DNA of 5,404 bases from contig JAAEOP010001083.1 of the NCBI GenBank assembly GCA_024223125.1, positions 1 through 5,404 on the forward strand, in the 5' to 3' direction. Below, piece after piece: positions 1-5,367 of the stretch. Made by a program: the position numbers and the translations under genes. The notes beneath the pieces are model-generated. The model had not been told where the DNA came from. It ran no database searches and was given only the letters and a program-made list of their open reading frames with translations. Each line of letters starts with the position of its first letter. The first letter of the stretch is position 1. Source of the stretch: Chloroflexota bacterium (GTDB lineage Bacteria; Chloroflexota; Anaerolineae; Promineifilales; Promineifilaceae).

Positions 1-246
1 AGGTGCGATACTTGGTCTCAGACCGGGCCAAGGCCTTGATCAAGCTGGCGGTGGAGCATTTCGGTTGTCGCAGTATAGCCGATTTGTTTCATCCATTGCA
101 CGAAATAGCCAAAGGCTTCTCATTTGCCATCCAAAACCGATTGAACCAAGCCAAAAAGAAACTGAAAAAAGCAGAAGTGGTCTTAGCCGGCAGTCCGCCC
201 CAAAGTGAACTGCGGAAACAACAAAACCAACAGCAGCAAGCATTAG
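1..246 (+). pseudogene. 3' portion of a DUF6399-like transposase gene, interrupted by the IS21 element
   Basis: The frame is open from the window edge, so the real start lies to the left; GTG at 3 is internal or arbitrary. The peptide has VSDRAKALIKLA, then a GCRSIADLFH segment, then a Lys/Gln-rich probable coiled coil (about residues 38-80) including AKKKLKKAE and ending QQNQQQQAL. From memory this resembles the C-terminal part of DUF6399-type transposase proteins; I could not run a search. Past about 246 the frame runs into the AT-rich left end of the IS21 element (encoding FFIKKK) and stops at TGA 294-296, so the last 16 or so codons are insertion sequence, not native protein. The rest of the gene is expected beyond the right end of the IS21 element, outside this window. 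The fragment is probably non-functional. Confidence 0.6.
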
Positions 247-249
247 TGT

Positions 250-273
250 TTTTTATAAAAAAAAAGAGCACCA
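250..273 (+). repeat. IS21 left-end terminal repeat, copy 1
   Basis: This 24-base unit begins TTTTTATAA and ends AAAAGAGCACCA. It matches the unit at 284-307 at 21 of 24 positions, with a 34-base period. Such repeats at IS21-family ends are thought to be IstA binding sites. It contains TATAAA at 254-259, a few bases from the terminus. Confidence 0.7.
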
Positions 274-283
274 GAAAAGAGAA

Positions 284-307
284 TTTTTATAATTGAAAAG
301 AGCACCA
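284..307 (+). repeat. IS21 left-end terminal repeat, copy 2
   Basis: Second copy of the left-end repeat, TTTTTATAATTG followed by AAAAGAGCACCA. The three differences from copy 1 are contiguous, in the AT-rich middle. The GAGCACCA core is identical and is the part most likely to be recognised by the transposase. Confidence 0.7.
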
Positions 308-310
308 CTT

Positions 311-326
311 TAGCAGAGATCTGCTA
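311..326. promoter_or_regulatory. Short palindrome upstream of istA, possible operator
   Basis: TAGCAGA and TCTGCTA form perfect 7-base inverted arms with a 2-base spacer, between the terminal repeats and the istA start. A small dyad here could bind a regulator or IstA itself. TATCAT at 325-330 is a possible -10 box overlapping it, but I see no matching -35 box at the right distance. The dyad is visible; the function is a guess. Confidence 0.35.
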
Positions 327-371
327 TCATAAGTATTTGAAAAATCTATAGTGATAGTGGAGAAAAGGAGA

Positions 372-1907
372 ATGTTAAAAGTGGAAGTTCGAGAACAAAT
401 ACGACGAGCATACTATGTGGAAGGCAAAAGTATGCGCCAAATAGAACGGGAATACCATCACTCCCGGCACACCATCAAAAAGGCATTGGAAAATGCAGAG
501 AGTGGAAGTTACACCCTCAATCGGTCCCGGCCAGCGCCAGTGTTGGGGCCCTACAAGGCCCGGATAGATGAACTGTTGCAGGAAAATGAAAAGCTACCGC
601 CCAAGCAACGTTACACCGGGCACAAAATATACAAAGAAGTGCAGCAGGCTGGATACAAGGGCAGCGGGTCAGGGGTATGGGTCTACATTACCCGGCAACG
701 GAAGGCCAAACGAAAGCCGCAGGTTTTCATACCGCTGGAGTTTGATCCGGGGATAGATGGCCAGGTGGATTGGGGAGAAGCGTGGGTGATATTAGGGGGC
801 GAGAAGAGAAAGACACAGATATTCGTGATGCGGTTGTGCTACTCCCGACGTCCCTTTGTGATGGCCTTTCCCAACCAAAAACAGGAAGCCTTCTTTGCCG
901 GTCACGTGGCTGCCTTCCATCATTTTCAGGGAGTACCCCACCGGTTAGCCTACGACAATTTGAAAGCAGCGGTGTTGCGTATTCTAACCGGACGAAACCG
1001 ACAAGAGCAAGAGAAAATCATCGAGTTTCGCAGTCACCACCTGTTTGACAGTCGTTTTTGCACCCCGGGTCAAGGTCATGAAAAGGGTGGGGTTGAACAC
1101 GGAGTGGGCTATGTCCGCCGGAACTTCATGGTGCCGCTGCCCAAGGCAGACAGTTTTGAGGAGTTGAATGAGCAACTGCGGCAAGCTTGTCTGGAGGATG
1201 ATCAGCGTCGGGTTGACCGCCAATCGCTAACCATCTATGAAGCCTGGCAAGAGGAACTCAAACATATGCGACCCTTACCCGATCATGATTACGACTGTTG
1301 CATCAAGCGCCTGGTCAAACTCAATGGTTACGGGCAAGTGGAGATTGACACCAACCGTTATAGCGTACCGGCTGATCTGGCGGAAGCTGAATTGACGGTC
1401 AAACTCTATCCCTTCCAGATTAAAGTTTATGGTTCTCAGCAGAGAGAACCCATTGCCGTTCATAGCCGTTGTTACCAGCGCAAACAAGATATCTTCGACC
1501 CGTTGCACTACCTGCCGCTGCTGGCCCAACGGCCTGGGGCTTTGGAACACGCCAAGCCCATTCGTCAGTGGCGAGCGGGTTGGCCAGCCGTCTACGACCA
1601 ACTGCAACGGCATTTGCAGCGTCAGTGGCCCGATGGCCGGGGTGTACGCGAGTTCATTCGCATTCTGCAGTTGCATCGGGTACATTCGGCTGAGTTAATT
1701 GAGCCAGCGATCAGCCAAGCTTTGCACTATAATTGTGCTCATGCCGATGGGGTTGAGTTGTGCCTGCGCCAATTGCTCCAGCCGGAGACAGAGTGGCCCC
1801 GTCTTGATTTGAGCGATCATCCCAAACTGGCTGGCTTTGATCAGCAAGAACTGGACTTGAGCCGCTACAACCAACTTTTGAATACCGGAGGGAAACCATG
1901 TCAGTAG
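372..1907 (+). CDS. istA: IS21-family transposase IstA (DDE integrase)
   Basis: IstA is the DDE transposase that cuts and joins the IS ends, working with the ATPase IstB. The protein is 511 residues from ATG 372, a normal IstA length. An N-terminal helix-turn-helix (SMRQIEREYHHSRHT, about residues 21-35) should bind the terminal repeats. The catalytic core shows the three acids: D133 in GQVDWGEA, D195 in YDNLKAAV, and E242 in EKGGVEHGVGYVRR. A C-terminal region follows with the NRYSVP motif (about 328-333) common in IstA. The start is uncertain. The frame is open back to GTG 351, which has no ribosome site. ATG 372 matches the usual IstA N-terminus (MLKVEVREQIRR) but has AAGGAG (365-370) only one base away; GTG 381 would be better spaced. 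The gene overlaps istB by 10 bases and appears intact. Confidence 0.93.
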   Translation: MLKVEVREQIRRAYYVEGKSMRQIEREYHHSRHTIKKALENAESGSYTLNRSRPAPVLGPYKARIDELLQENEKLPPKQRYTGHKIYKEVQQAGYKGSGSGVWVYITRQRKAKRKPQVFIPLEFDPGIDGQVDWGEAWVILGGEKRKTQIFVMRLCYSRRPFVMAFPNQKQEAFFAGHVAAFHHFQGVPHRLAYDNLKAAVLRILTGRNRQEQEKIIEFRSHHLFDSRFCTPGQGHEKGGVEHGVGYVRRNFMVPLPKADSFEELNEQLRQACLEDDQRRVDRQSLTIYEAWQEELKHMRPLPDHDYDCCIKRLVKLNGYGQVEIDTNRYSVPADLAEAELTVKLYPFQIKVYGSQQREPIAVHSRCYQRKQDIFDPLHYLPLLAQRPGALEHAKPIRQWRAGWPAVYDQLQRHLQRQWPDGRGVREFIRILQLHRVHSAELIEPAISQALHYNCAHADGVELCLRQLLQPETEWPRLDLSDHPKLAGFDQQELDLSRYNQLLNTGGKPCQ

Positions 1908-2698
1908 AAAGCAGCTTACTGGAAGGTTATCTGAAGCAATTGCGTCTGACCACCTTCATCCATAACTATGCCCAATTTGCCCAAGACGCGGCCCAGGCCA
2001 ACCAGAGCTACGATCACTTTTTGGTGGCCCTGGCTCGTGAAGAAGTCGTCCAGCGTGACCTCAACCGCCAGCGACAACGGCTTCGGGCGGCCAAGTTTCC
2101 GCTACTGAAAGAACTGACTGACTTCGACTTCTCAGCTATCCCCAACCTCAACAAACAACGCATCCTTGAACTGGCTCGGGGCAGCTACATCGAAAAAGCA
2201 GAGCCGATTATCCTGGTCGGTCAGCCCGGACTTGGAAAAACTCATGTAGCGACTGGATTGGCCGTCGCAGCTTGTCGCCAAAAGCATCGGGTTCGCTTTT
2301 ACAACGCCGCGGCCCTGGTCAACGAACTGGCTCTGGCTCAACAGGAACAACGCTTGCCCAAGTTCCTGGCTGTTGCCCTTAAACATCAACTGATTGTTAT
2401 CGATGAATTGGGCTTCATCCCCTTCTCTACCGCCGGTGCTCAATTGATCTTTCAATTCTGTTCGGCCTTGTATGAGCGGGTGGCCATCATTGTCACTACT
2501 AACCTCAACTTCGCTGATTGGACCCAGGTTTTTGGGGATGAAAAATTGACCCTGGCCCTCCTCGATCGCCTCACCCATCGCGCAAACATCATAACGTTCA
2601 ACCGAATAAGCAAAACGGTCAAGCAAAGCCACAGTCAGCAGCGGAACGATTTGTGGCGCTTCCAGGCCATCCCTTGTATGGCCATCGGGTTAAGGTAA
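1898..2698 (+). CDS. istB: IstB ATPase, 3' end disrupted by the serine-recombinase element (chimeric tail)
   Basis: IstB is the AAA+ helper ATPase that selects targets and activates IstA. ATG 1898 lies inside the end of istA, with GGAGGG at 1888-1893 as its ribosome site. Walker A is GQPGLGKTH (residues 108-116), Walker B is LIVIDELGF (165-173), and VTTNLNFADW (199-208) is the sensor region. The native protein runs to LTHRANII (231-232). The next 34 residues, TFNRISKT to the stop at 2698, look nothing like IstB and are read from the inserted element. The missing 21 residues (EFVGQSYRFRERM and on) are encoded at 5245-5307. Joining the two parts restores 253 codons, the usual family size. The ATPase core is complete, but loss of the SYRFR end makes normal activity doubtful. 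Confidence 0.92.
   Translation: MSVESSLLEGYLKQLRLTTFIHNYAQFAQDAAQANQSYDHFLVALAREEVVQRDLNRQRQRLRAAKFPLLKELTDFDFSAIPNLNKQRILELARGSYIEKAEPIILVGQPGLGKTHVATGLAVAACRQKHRVRFYNAAALVNELALAQQEQRLPKFLAVALKHQLIVIDELGFIPFSTAGAQLIFQFCSALYERVAIIVTTNLNFADWTQVFGDEKLTLALLDRLTHRANIITFNRISKTVKQSHSQQRNDLWRFQAIPCMAIGLR
2589..2592 (+). other. Left attachment-site core (attL, TCAT)
   Basis: The istB-derived AACA precedes TCAT and element-derived AACGTTCAACC follows it. The same TCAT occurs at 5240-5243. Serine recombinases exchange strands at a 2-base overlap, so the true crossover is probably TC, CA or AT within this core. Confidence 0.75.
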
Positions 2699-3045
2699 TT
2701 CAACGTCAAACGTCTAAGACATACATCCTGTGTACGGTCGAAACACTGGAACAGCCAGGCTTTCACTACAAAATTTTCGACCATTGGTTTTCTATGGCTC
2801 CACCCCCGCCGGCCGCGCAGCCGGCCTCAACACAAGCTCCACTTTGGCTATCCTTGTCTGCCCTTGATAATATGGTTCAAATGATGTTAACCAAGAACCA
2901 AAATTGGAGGGCCAAGGCAGATGATCAAGCTATCAGACCAAGCGAATGCTCAGATTTGGGCCCAGATATCACCTCAGTCCAAGATACAGCTTCGCAATCG
3001 GCTCTTCTTCCTGGCGCTCAAACAGCTAGGAGGGATTTATCATGA
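2653..3045 (+). CDS. DUF5372-like accessory protein of the serine-recombinase element, 5' end detached
   Basis: The product carries GHPLYGHRVKVIQR near its start, a GFHYKIFDHWF segment, a Pro/Ala linker (APPPPAAQPAS) and a probable helix LSLSALDNMVQMMLTK. From memory this resembles the small DUF5372-type proteins encoded just before large serine recombinases; its role is unknown. The linker DNA contains two GCCGGC copies (2808-2813, 2820-2825) that could form a hairpin. In the integrated state the only start inside the element is GTG 2653, with a weak upstream GGA. The frame continues left to the junction as NVQPNKQNGQAKPQSAAERF, which looks like native protein. If the element ends are joined, the frame is completed by ATG 5226 with a strong ribosome site, giving 156 residues that begin MSNSSHNVQPNKQ. 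The stop TGA overlaps the recombinase ATG as ATGA, suggesting translational coupling. Confidence 0.72.
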   Translation: MALPGHPLYGHRVKVIQRQTSKTYILCTVETLEQPGFHYKIFDHWFSMAPPPPAAQPASTQAPLWLSLSALDNMVQMMLTKNQNWRAKADDQAIRPSECSDLGPDITSVQDTASQSALLPGAQTARRDLS

Positions 3046-3220
3046 GCCATCACAAGATAACGGCGAAGCATCTACAGCGCCAAGCAGTGATTTACATTCG
3101 GCAGTCAACGTTGAAGCAAGTGGAACAGAACCAAGAGAGCGGGAGACGGCAATATCAACTGGTGGACCGAGCCCAGGCTCTGGGGTGGAGCGCTGCCCAG
3201 TGTGTGGTCATCGACGATGA
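2921..3220 (+). CDS. Small overlapping ORF of unknown function
   Basis: ATG 2921 has GGAGG at 2906-2910, ten bases upstream, so a real start is plausible. The first 45 or so residues, MIKLSDQANAQIWAQISP and on through a helix around FFLALKQLGGIYHEPS, look like a small helical protein. The remainder is rich in Ser, Thr, Pro and Gly and overlaps the recombinase by 179 bases, and may be only open frame. It also overlaps the DUF5372-like ORF by 125 bases in a third frame. I do not recognise a family. Its place between two element genes suggests an accessory role, such as helping the recombinase, but nothing in the sequence shows this. It could be a chance ORF. Confidence 0.4.
   Translation: MIKLSDQANAQIWAQISPQSKIQLRNRLFFLALKQLGGIYHEPSQDNGEASTAPSSDLHSAVNVEASGTEPRERETAISTGGPSPGSGVERCPVCGHRR
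3028..3034 (+). promoter_or_regulatory. Ribosome binding site of the serine recombinase
   Basis: AGGAGGG lies 7 bases before ATG 3042, a near-perfect Shine-Dalgarno. It fixes the recombinase start and lies within the final codons of the DUF5372-like ORF, so ribosomes finishing that ORF would arrive at the recombinase start. Confidence 0.85.
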
Positions 3221-5210
3221 TCAAGCGCATTCGGGAGCTTTCAGTGCCGACCGGGAAGGGTATCAACGTCTGATATCGATGATTGCCCTGCGAGAGGTGG
3301 GGGCCATATTGGGCTTAGAGGTGGCTCGTCTAGCCCGCAATAATCTGGATTGGTATCAAATGTTGGAATTGGCCGCCGCTTTTGAGGTGCTGATTGTAGA
3401 TGAAGATGCGGTTTATGATCCCCGAGATTTCAATGACCGGCTCTTGTTGGGGTTGAAGGGTACTATGGCCGAAGTTGAACTACACCAAATAAGGACGCGG
3501 ATGGTTCGAGGTCGGTTGAACAAGGCCAAACGAGGCGAATTAGCCTTGAACTTACCGATTGGTCTGGATTGGGATCCCCATACGGACAAAGCAGGCTTGG
3601 CCATTGACCACAGTGTCAGGCACACTATCGAGATGGTCTTCCGTCTTTTTGGCCAGTTGCGCTCTATTCGAGGTGTGCTAAACTATCTGCGCCGAGAAGG
3701 CTTGGAGTTGCCCCATCAGCATCTGGATCGCAAATTGGGGCGTCAAATTGGTTGGCGTCGGCCCAGTTATGATGCCCTGTACGGTATTTTGACCAACCCA
3801 GTCTATGCCGGGGTCTATTGCTATGGCAAAAAAGAAAAACAGCGTAACCCCTTGACCCAAACAGTCCACGTCCGCAAACGACCGCGCCACGAATGGGATG
3901 TGTTTTTGCCGGAGCATCATCCCGGCTATATCACTTTGGCTGAGTTTGAGGAGAACCAACAGATTTTGGAGAATAACCGCAATCTTTTCCCGGCCAATCA
4001 AGGAGCTCCCCGCCACGGTCTGGCTTTGCTCCAGGGTTTGGTGTTCTGCCAGCATTGTGGTTCCAAAATGCGGGTTCGCTACAGTCGAGGTCAACCTTAC
4101 TACACCTGCGATGCGGCTGAACGACGGTATGGTGACCCGGTCTGTAATCGGGCCAGCGCCAAGCGGGTGGATGCTTTGGTCGAAGAACTTTTTTTAACCC
4201 TGATTAATGCCGAAACCCTGGAGTTATCCTTGGCCTATGACGAAAAACTGGATCAGGAAGTGGCGTCAGTGGAGCGTGCTTGGCAGGAGAAACTGCAACG
4301 TCTGGAATATGAGACTGAACTGGCTCGACGGCGCTATGAAATGGTTGATCCGGAAAACCGGTTGGTGGCTCAGACGTTAGAAACGGCCTGGAACCAACGC
4401 TTGGTTGAATTGGAAGCAGCCCGGCGGGCTTACACCGCCCAAAAACCGACTACGGTTGAATTGACCAGCACGCTGGAACAACTTCAACACGTTGTCACTC
4501 ACTTGCGGGATTATTGGCAGGGAGAACAGGTTTCGGCACAAGACAAAAAGGAGTTATTACGTTGTTTGATTGAGCAACTCTTTTTGGAAAGCCAGGGTAA
4601 AGTGATCCGCACCCGGGTCTGTTGGTATGGTGGTGCTTTCAGTGAATTAGATGTGCCTAAATATATATTCAGTTCGCCCCAGCTTTATCATCGCATCCGA
4701 GACCTGGCTCGAACCCAAACTGACCATGAAATCGCCGCCACGCTCAACCAAGAGGGGGTGACAACGGTCAAAAACAAAGCTTGGACCGCCAGACGGGTGA
4801 TGGACTTTCGACTATCAAATGCGATTGCATCGGGCTTTACCACCAATGAGGCTTTACGGCTGACTGATGCCGGTTACATCACCAGCGCGGAGGCAGCAAC
4901 ACAGTTAGGGGTCAGTCAGGGAACCATTCAAACCTGGTACAGATTGGAGGTTCTGTCCGGCAAACATGATGGGGGACAATCACCTTTGTGGATAGAGTGG
5001 ACTGAAGATGTGGTGCGTCGCTTAGATGGGAGCGCGACCCCGGACCCGCGGATGGTATCGGTTCGCTCACTCTGTCGAACCCAGGAAAAACGGCCCAACG
5101 AAGTCTTAGCTTGGGCCCAGTCCAACGGACATCGCATCTACCGGTTACGTCGGGGATCAGCTATGCGCTTTTTTATTTTACCAAAAAACAGTTCAGAGAG
5201 GCTTCAATAG
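3042..5210 (+). CDS. Large serine recombinase (site-specific integrase/transposase)
   Basis: This 722-residue enzyme is expected to insert and excise the element through a serine-DNA intermediate. The N-terminal resolvase domain (about 14-165) has YIRQST with R20 and nucleophile S22, VIDDDQAHSG (56-65), and VARLARN with R96 and R99. A95 sits where resolvases have Asp before the first Arg; relatives often have Ser there. KGTMAEVELHQIRTR (139-153) begins the long linking helix. A recombinase domain (about 170-290) ends near NPVYAGVYCYG. A zinc ribbon follows with C336, C339, C356 and C368. Residues 400-465 look like the coiled coil that controls synapsis in large serine integrases. The C-terminus adds two probable helix-turn-helix segments (about 558-590 and 613-633, ITSAEAATQLGVSQGTIQTW). 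All catalytic residues are present and the gene looks intact. The upstream ORF overlaps it as ATGA. Confidence 0.93.
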   Translation: MSHHKITAKHLQRQAVIYIRQSTLKQVEQNQESGRRQYQLVDRAQALGWSAAQCVVIDDDQAHSGAFSADREGYQRLISMIALREVGAILGLEVARLARNNLDWYQMLELAAAFEVLIVDEDAVYDPRDFNDRLLLGLKGTMAEVELHQIRTRMVRGRLNKAKRGELALNLPIGLDWDPHTDKAGLAIDHSVRHTIEMVFRLFGQLRSIRGVLNYLRREGLELPHQHLDRKLGRQIGWRRPSYDALYGILTNPVYAGVYCYGKKEKQRNPLTQTVHVRKRPRHEWDVFLPEHHPGYITLAEFEENQQILENNRNLFPANQGAPRHGLALLQGLVFCQHCGSKMRVRYSRGQPYYTCDAAERRYGDPVCNRASAKRVDALVEELFLTLINAETLELSLAYDEKLDQEVASVERAWQEKLQRLEYETELARRRYEMVDPENRLVAQTLETAWNQRLVELEAARRAYTAQKPTTVELTSTLEQLQHVVTHLRDYWQGEQVSAQDKKELLRCLIEQLFLESQGKVIRTRVCWYGGAFSELDVPKYIFSSPQLYHRIRDLARTQTDHEIAATLNQEGVTTVKNKAWTARRVMDFRLSNAIASGFTTNEALRLTDAGYITSAEAATQLGVSQGTIQTWYRLEVLSGKHDGGQSPLWIEWTEDVVRRLDGSATPDPRMVSVRSLCRTQEKRPNEVLAWAQSNGHRIYRLRRGSAMRFFILPKNSSERLQ

Positions 5211-5212
5211 AG

Positions 5213-5217
5213 AGGAG
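5213..5217 (+). promoter_or_regulatory. Ribosome binding site at the right end, facing outward
   Basis: AGGAG lies 8 bases before ATG 5226, ideal spacing, immediately after the recombinase stop (5208-5210). There is no complete native gene downstream of it in this integrated copy. Its logical target is the small ORF at the other end of the element after circularisation. Confidence 0.65.
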
Positions 5218-5225
5218 TACTTACT

Positions 5226-5243
5226 ATGTCAAATTCAAGTCAT
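5226..5243 (+). other. Detached 5' segment of the DUF5372-like gene (start codon and first six codons)
   Basis: ATG TCA AAT TCA AGT CAT reads MSNSSH up to the right junction. In a circular form the final CAT coincides with CAT 2590-2592 and continues at AAC 2593 in exactly the frame of the small ORF ending at 3045. In the integrated state the same ATG reads out into the istB remnant in the wrong frame and stays open to the window edge, at least 59 codons, probably as a meaningless peptide. I infer that this is the true start of the split gene. Confidence 0.7.
5240..5243 (+). other. Right attachment-site core (attR, TCAT)
   Basis: Element-derived CAAATTCAAG precedes TCAT and istB-derived CGAATTTGTCGG follows it. 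The predicted empty site is AACA-TCAT-CGAATTTG, and the predicted circle junction is ATTCAAG-TCAT-AACGTTC. Confidence 0.75.
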
Positions 5244-5310
5244 CGAATTTGTCGGTCAGTCATACCGATTTCGGGAACGTATGCAACGAGAAACCCACCA
5301 GGAGCAGTAA
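5240..5310 (+). pseudogene. istB: Detached 3' end of istB
   Basis: In the frame ATC 5242, GAA 5245, TTT 5248 the sequence reads IEFVGQSYRFRERM and ends at TAA 5308-5310. This is the typical IstB C-terminus, with the SYRFR motif after the THR-x-x-I segment that ends the upstream part at 2590. It has no start of its own. It is the key evidence for the inner insertion and its boundaries. Confidence 0.88.
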
Positions 5311-5317
5311 CCCATTG

Positions 5318-5367
5318 GCCTGTGGACTTGTGGACAATCTCGAAGAGTTGTCCACAAGTCCACAGGC
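5318..5367. repeat. Long hairpin after istB (20-base arms)
   Basis: The left arm 5318-5337 (GCCTGTGGACTTGTGGACAA) and right arm 5348-5367 are perfect inverted copies separated by ten bases. CTC/GAG inside the loop can add three more pairs with one bulged base. Each arm holds two tandem GTGGAC words, and the right arm includes TTGTCCACA, one base from a DnaA box. It lies 7 bases after the istB stop. No T-run follows, so it is not a standard intrinsic terminator. It most likely belongs to the IS21 element's 3' region, where it could protect the transcript or limit readthrough; that role is inferred. Confidence 0.75.

Larger units (their letters stand above)
2593..5243 (+). mobile_element. 2.65-kb large-serine-recombinase element inserted in istB
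   Basis: The boundaries come from the interrupted istB frame, which leaves at 2592 and resumes at 5244, with TCAT present once at each junction (2589-2592 and 5240-5243). Counting one TCAT copy, the insert is 2,651 bp. It holds a DUF5372-like ORF, a small overlapping ORF and the recombinase, all in the direction of istAB. I find no inverted repeats at its ends, consistent with a serine recombinase recombining short att sites. The ends are independently supported because joining them also makes one continuous reading frame (5226-5243 joined to 2593-3045). The four shared bases are either the recombination core or a short target duplication; the sequence alone cannot tell which. Confidence 0.88.

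Noticed and set aside
1275..1685. 136-codon open frame on the minus strand inside istA
   Set aside because: A shadow of istA: no ribosome site, no recognisable domain, and fully inside a gene with a complete DDE triad.
2132..2632. 166-codon open frame on the minus strand inside istB
   Set aside because: It covers the Walker motifs of istB on the opposite strand and crosses the istB/element junction, so it cannot be an inherited gene.
2808..2825. GCCGGC inverted repeats as a terminator between istB and the recombinase
   Set aside because: No T-run follows, and the stretch encodes the Pro/Ala linker of the DUF5372-like protein.
5165..5190. T-run then A-run (CTTTTTTATTTTACCAAAAAACA) as a possible inverted IS21 right-end repeat
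   Set aside because: The likeness to the left repeats is mostly low-complexity A/T, the GAGCACCA core is absent, no target duplication fits, and the place lies inside the recombinase coding sequence.
5348..5356. TTGTCCACA as a DnaA box of a replication origin
   Set aside because: A single near-match within a palindrome, with no cluster of boxes, AT-rich unwinding region or replication gene nearby.
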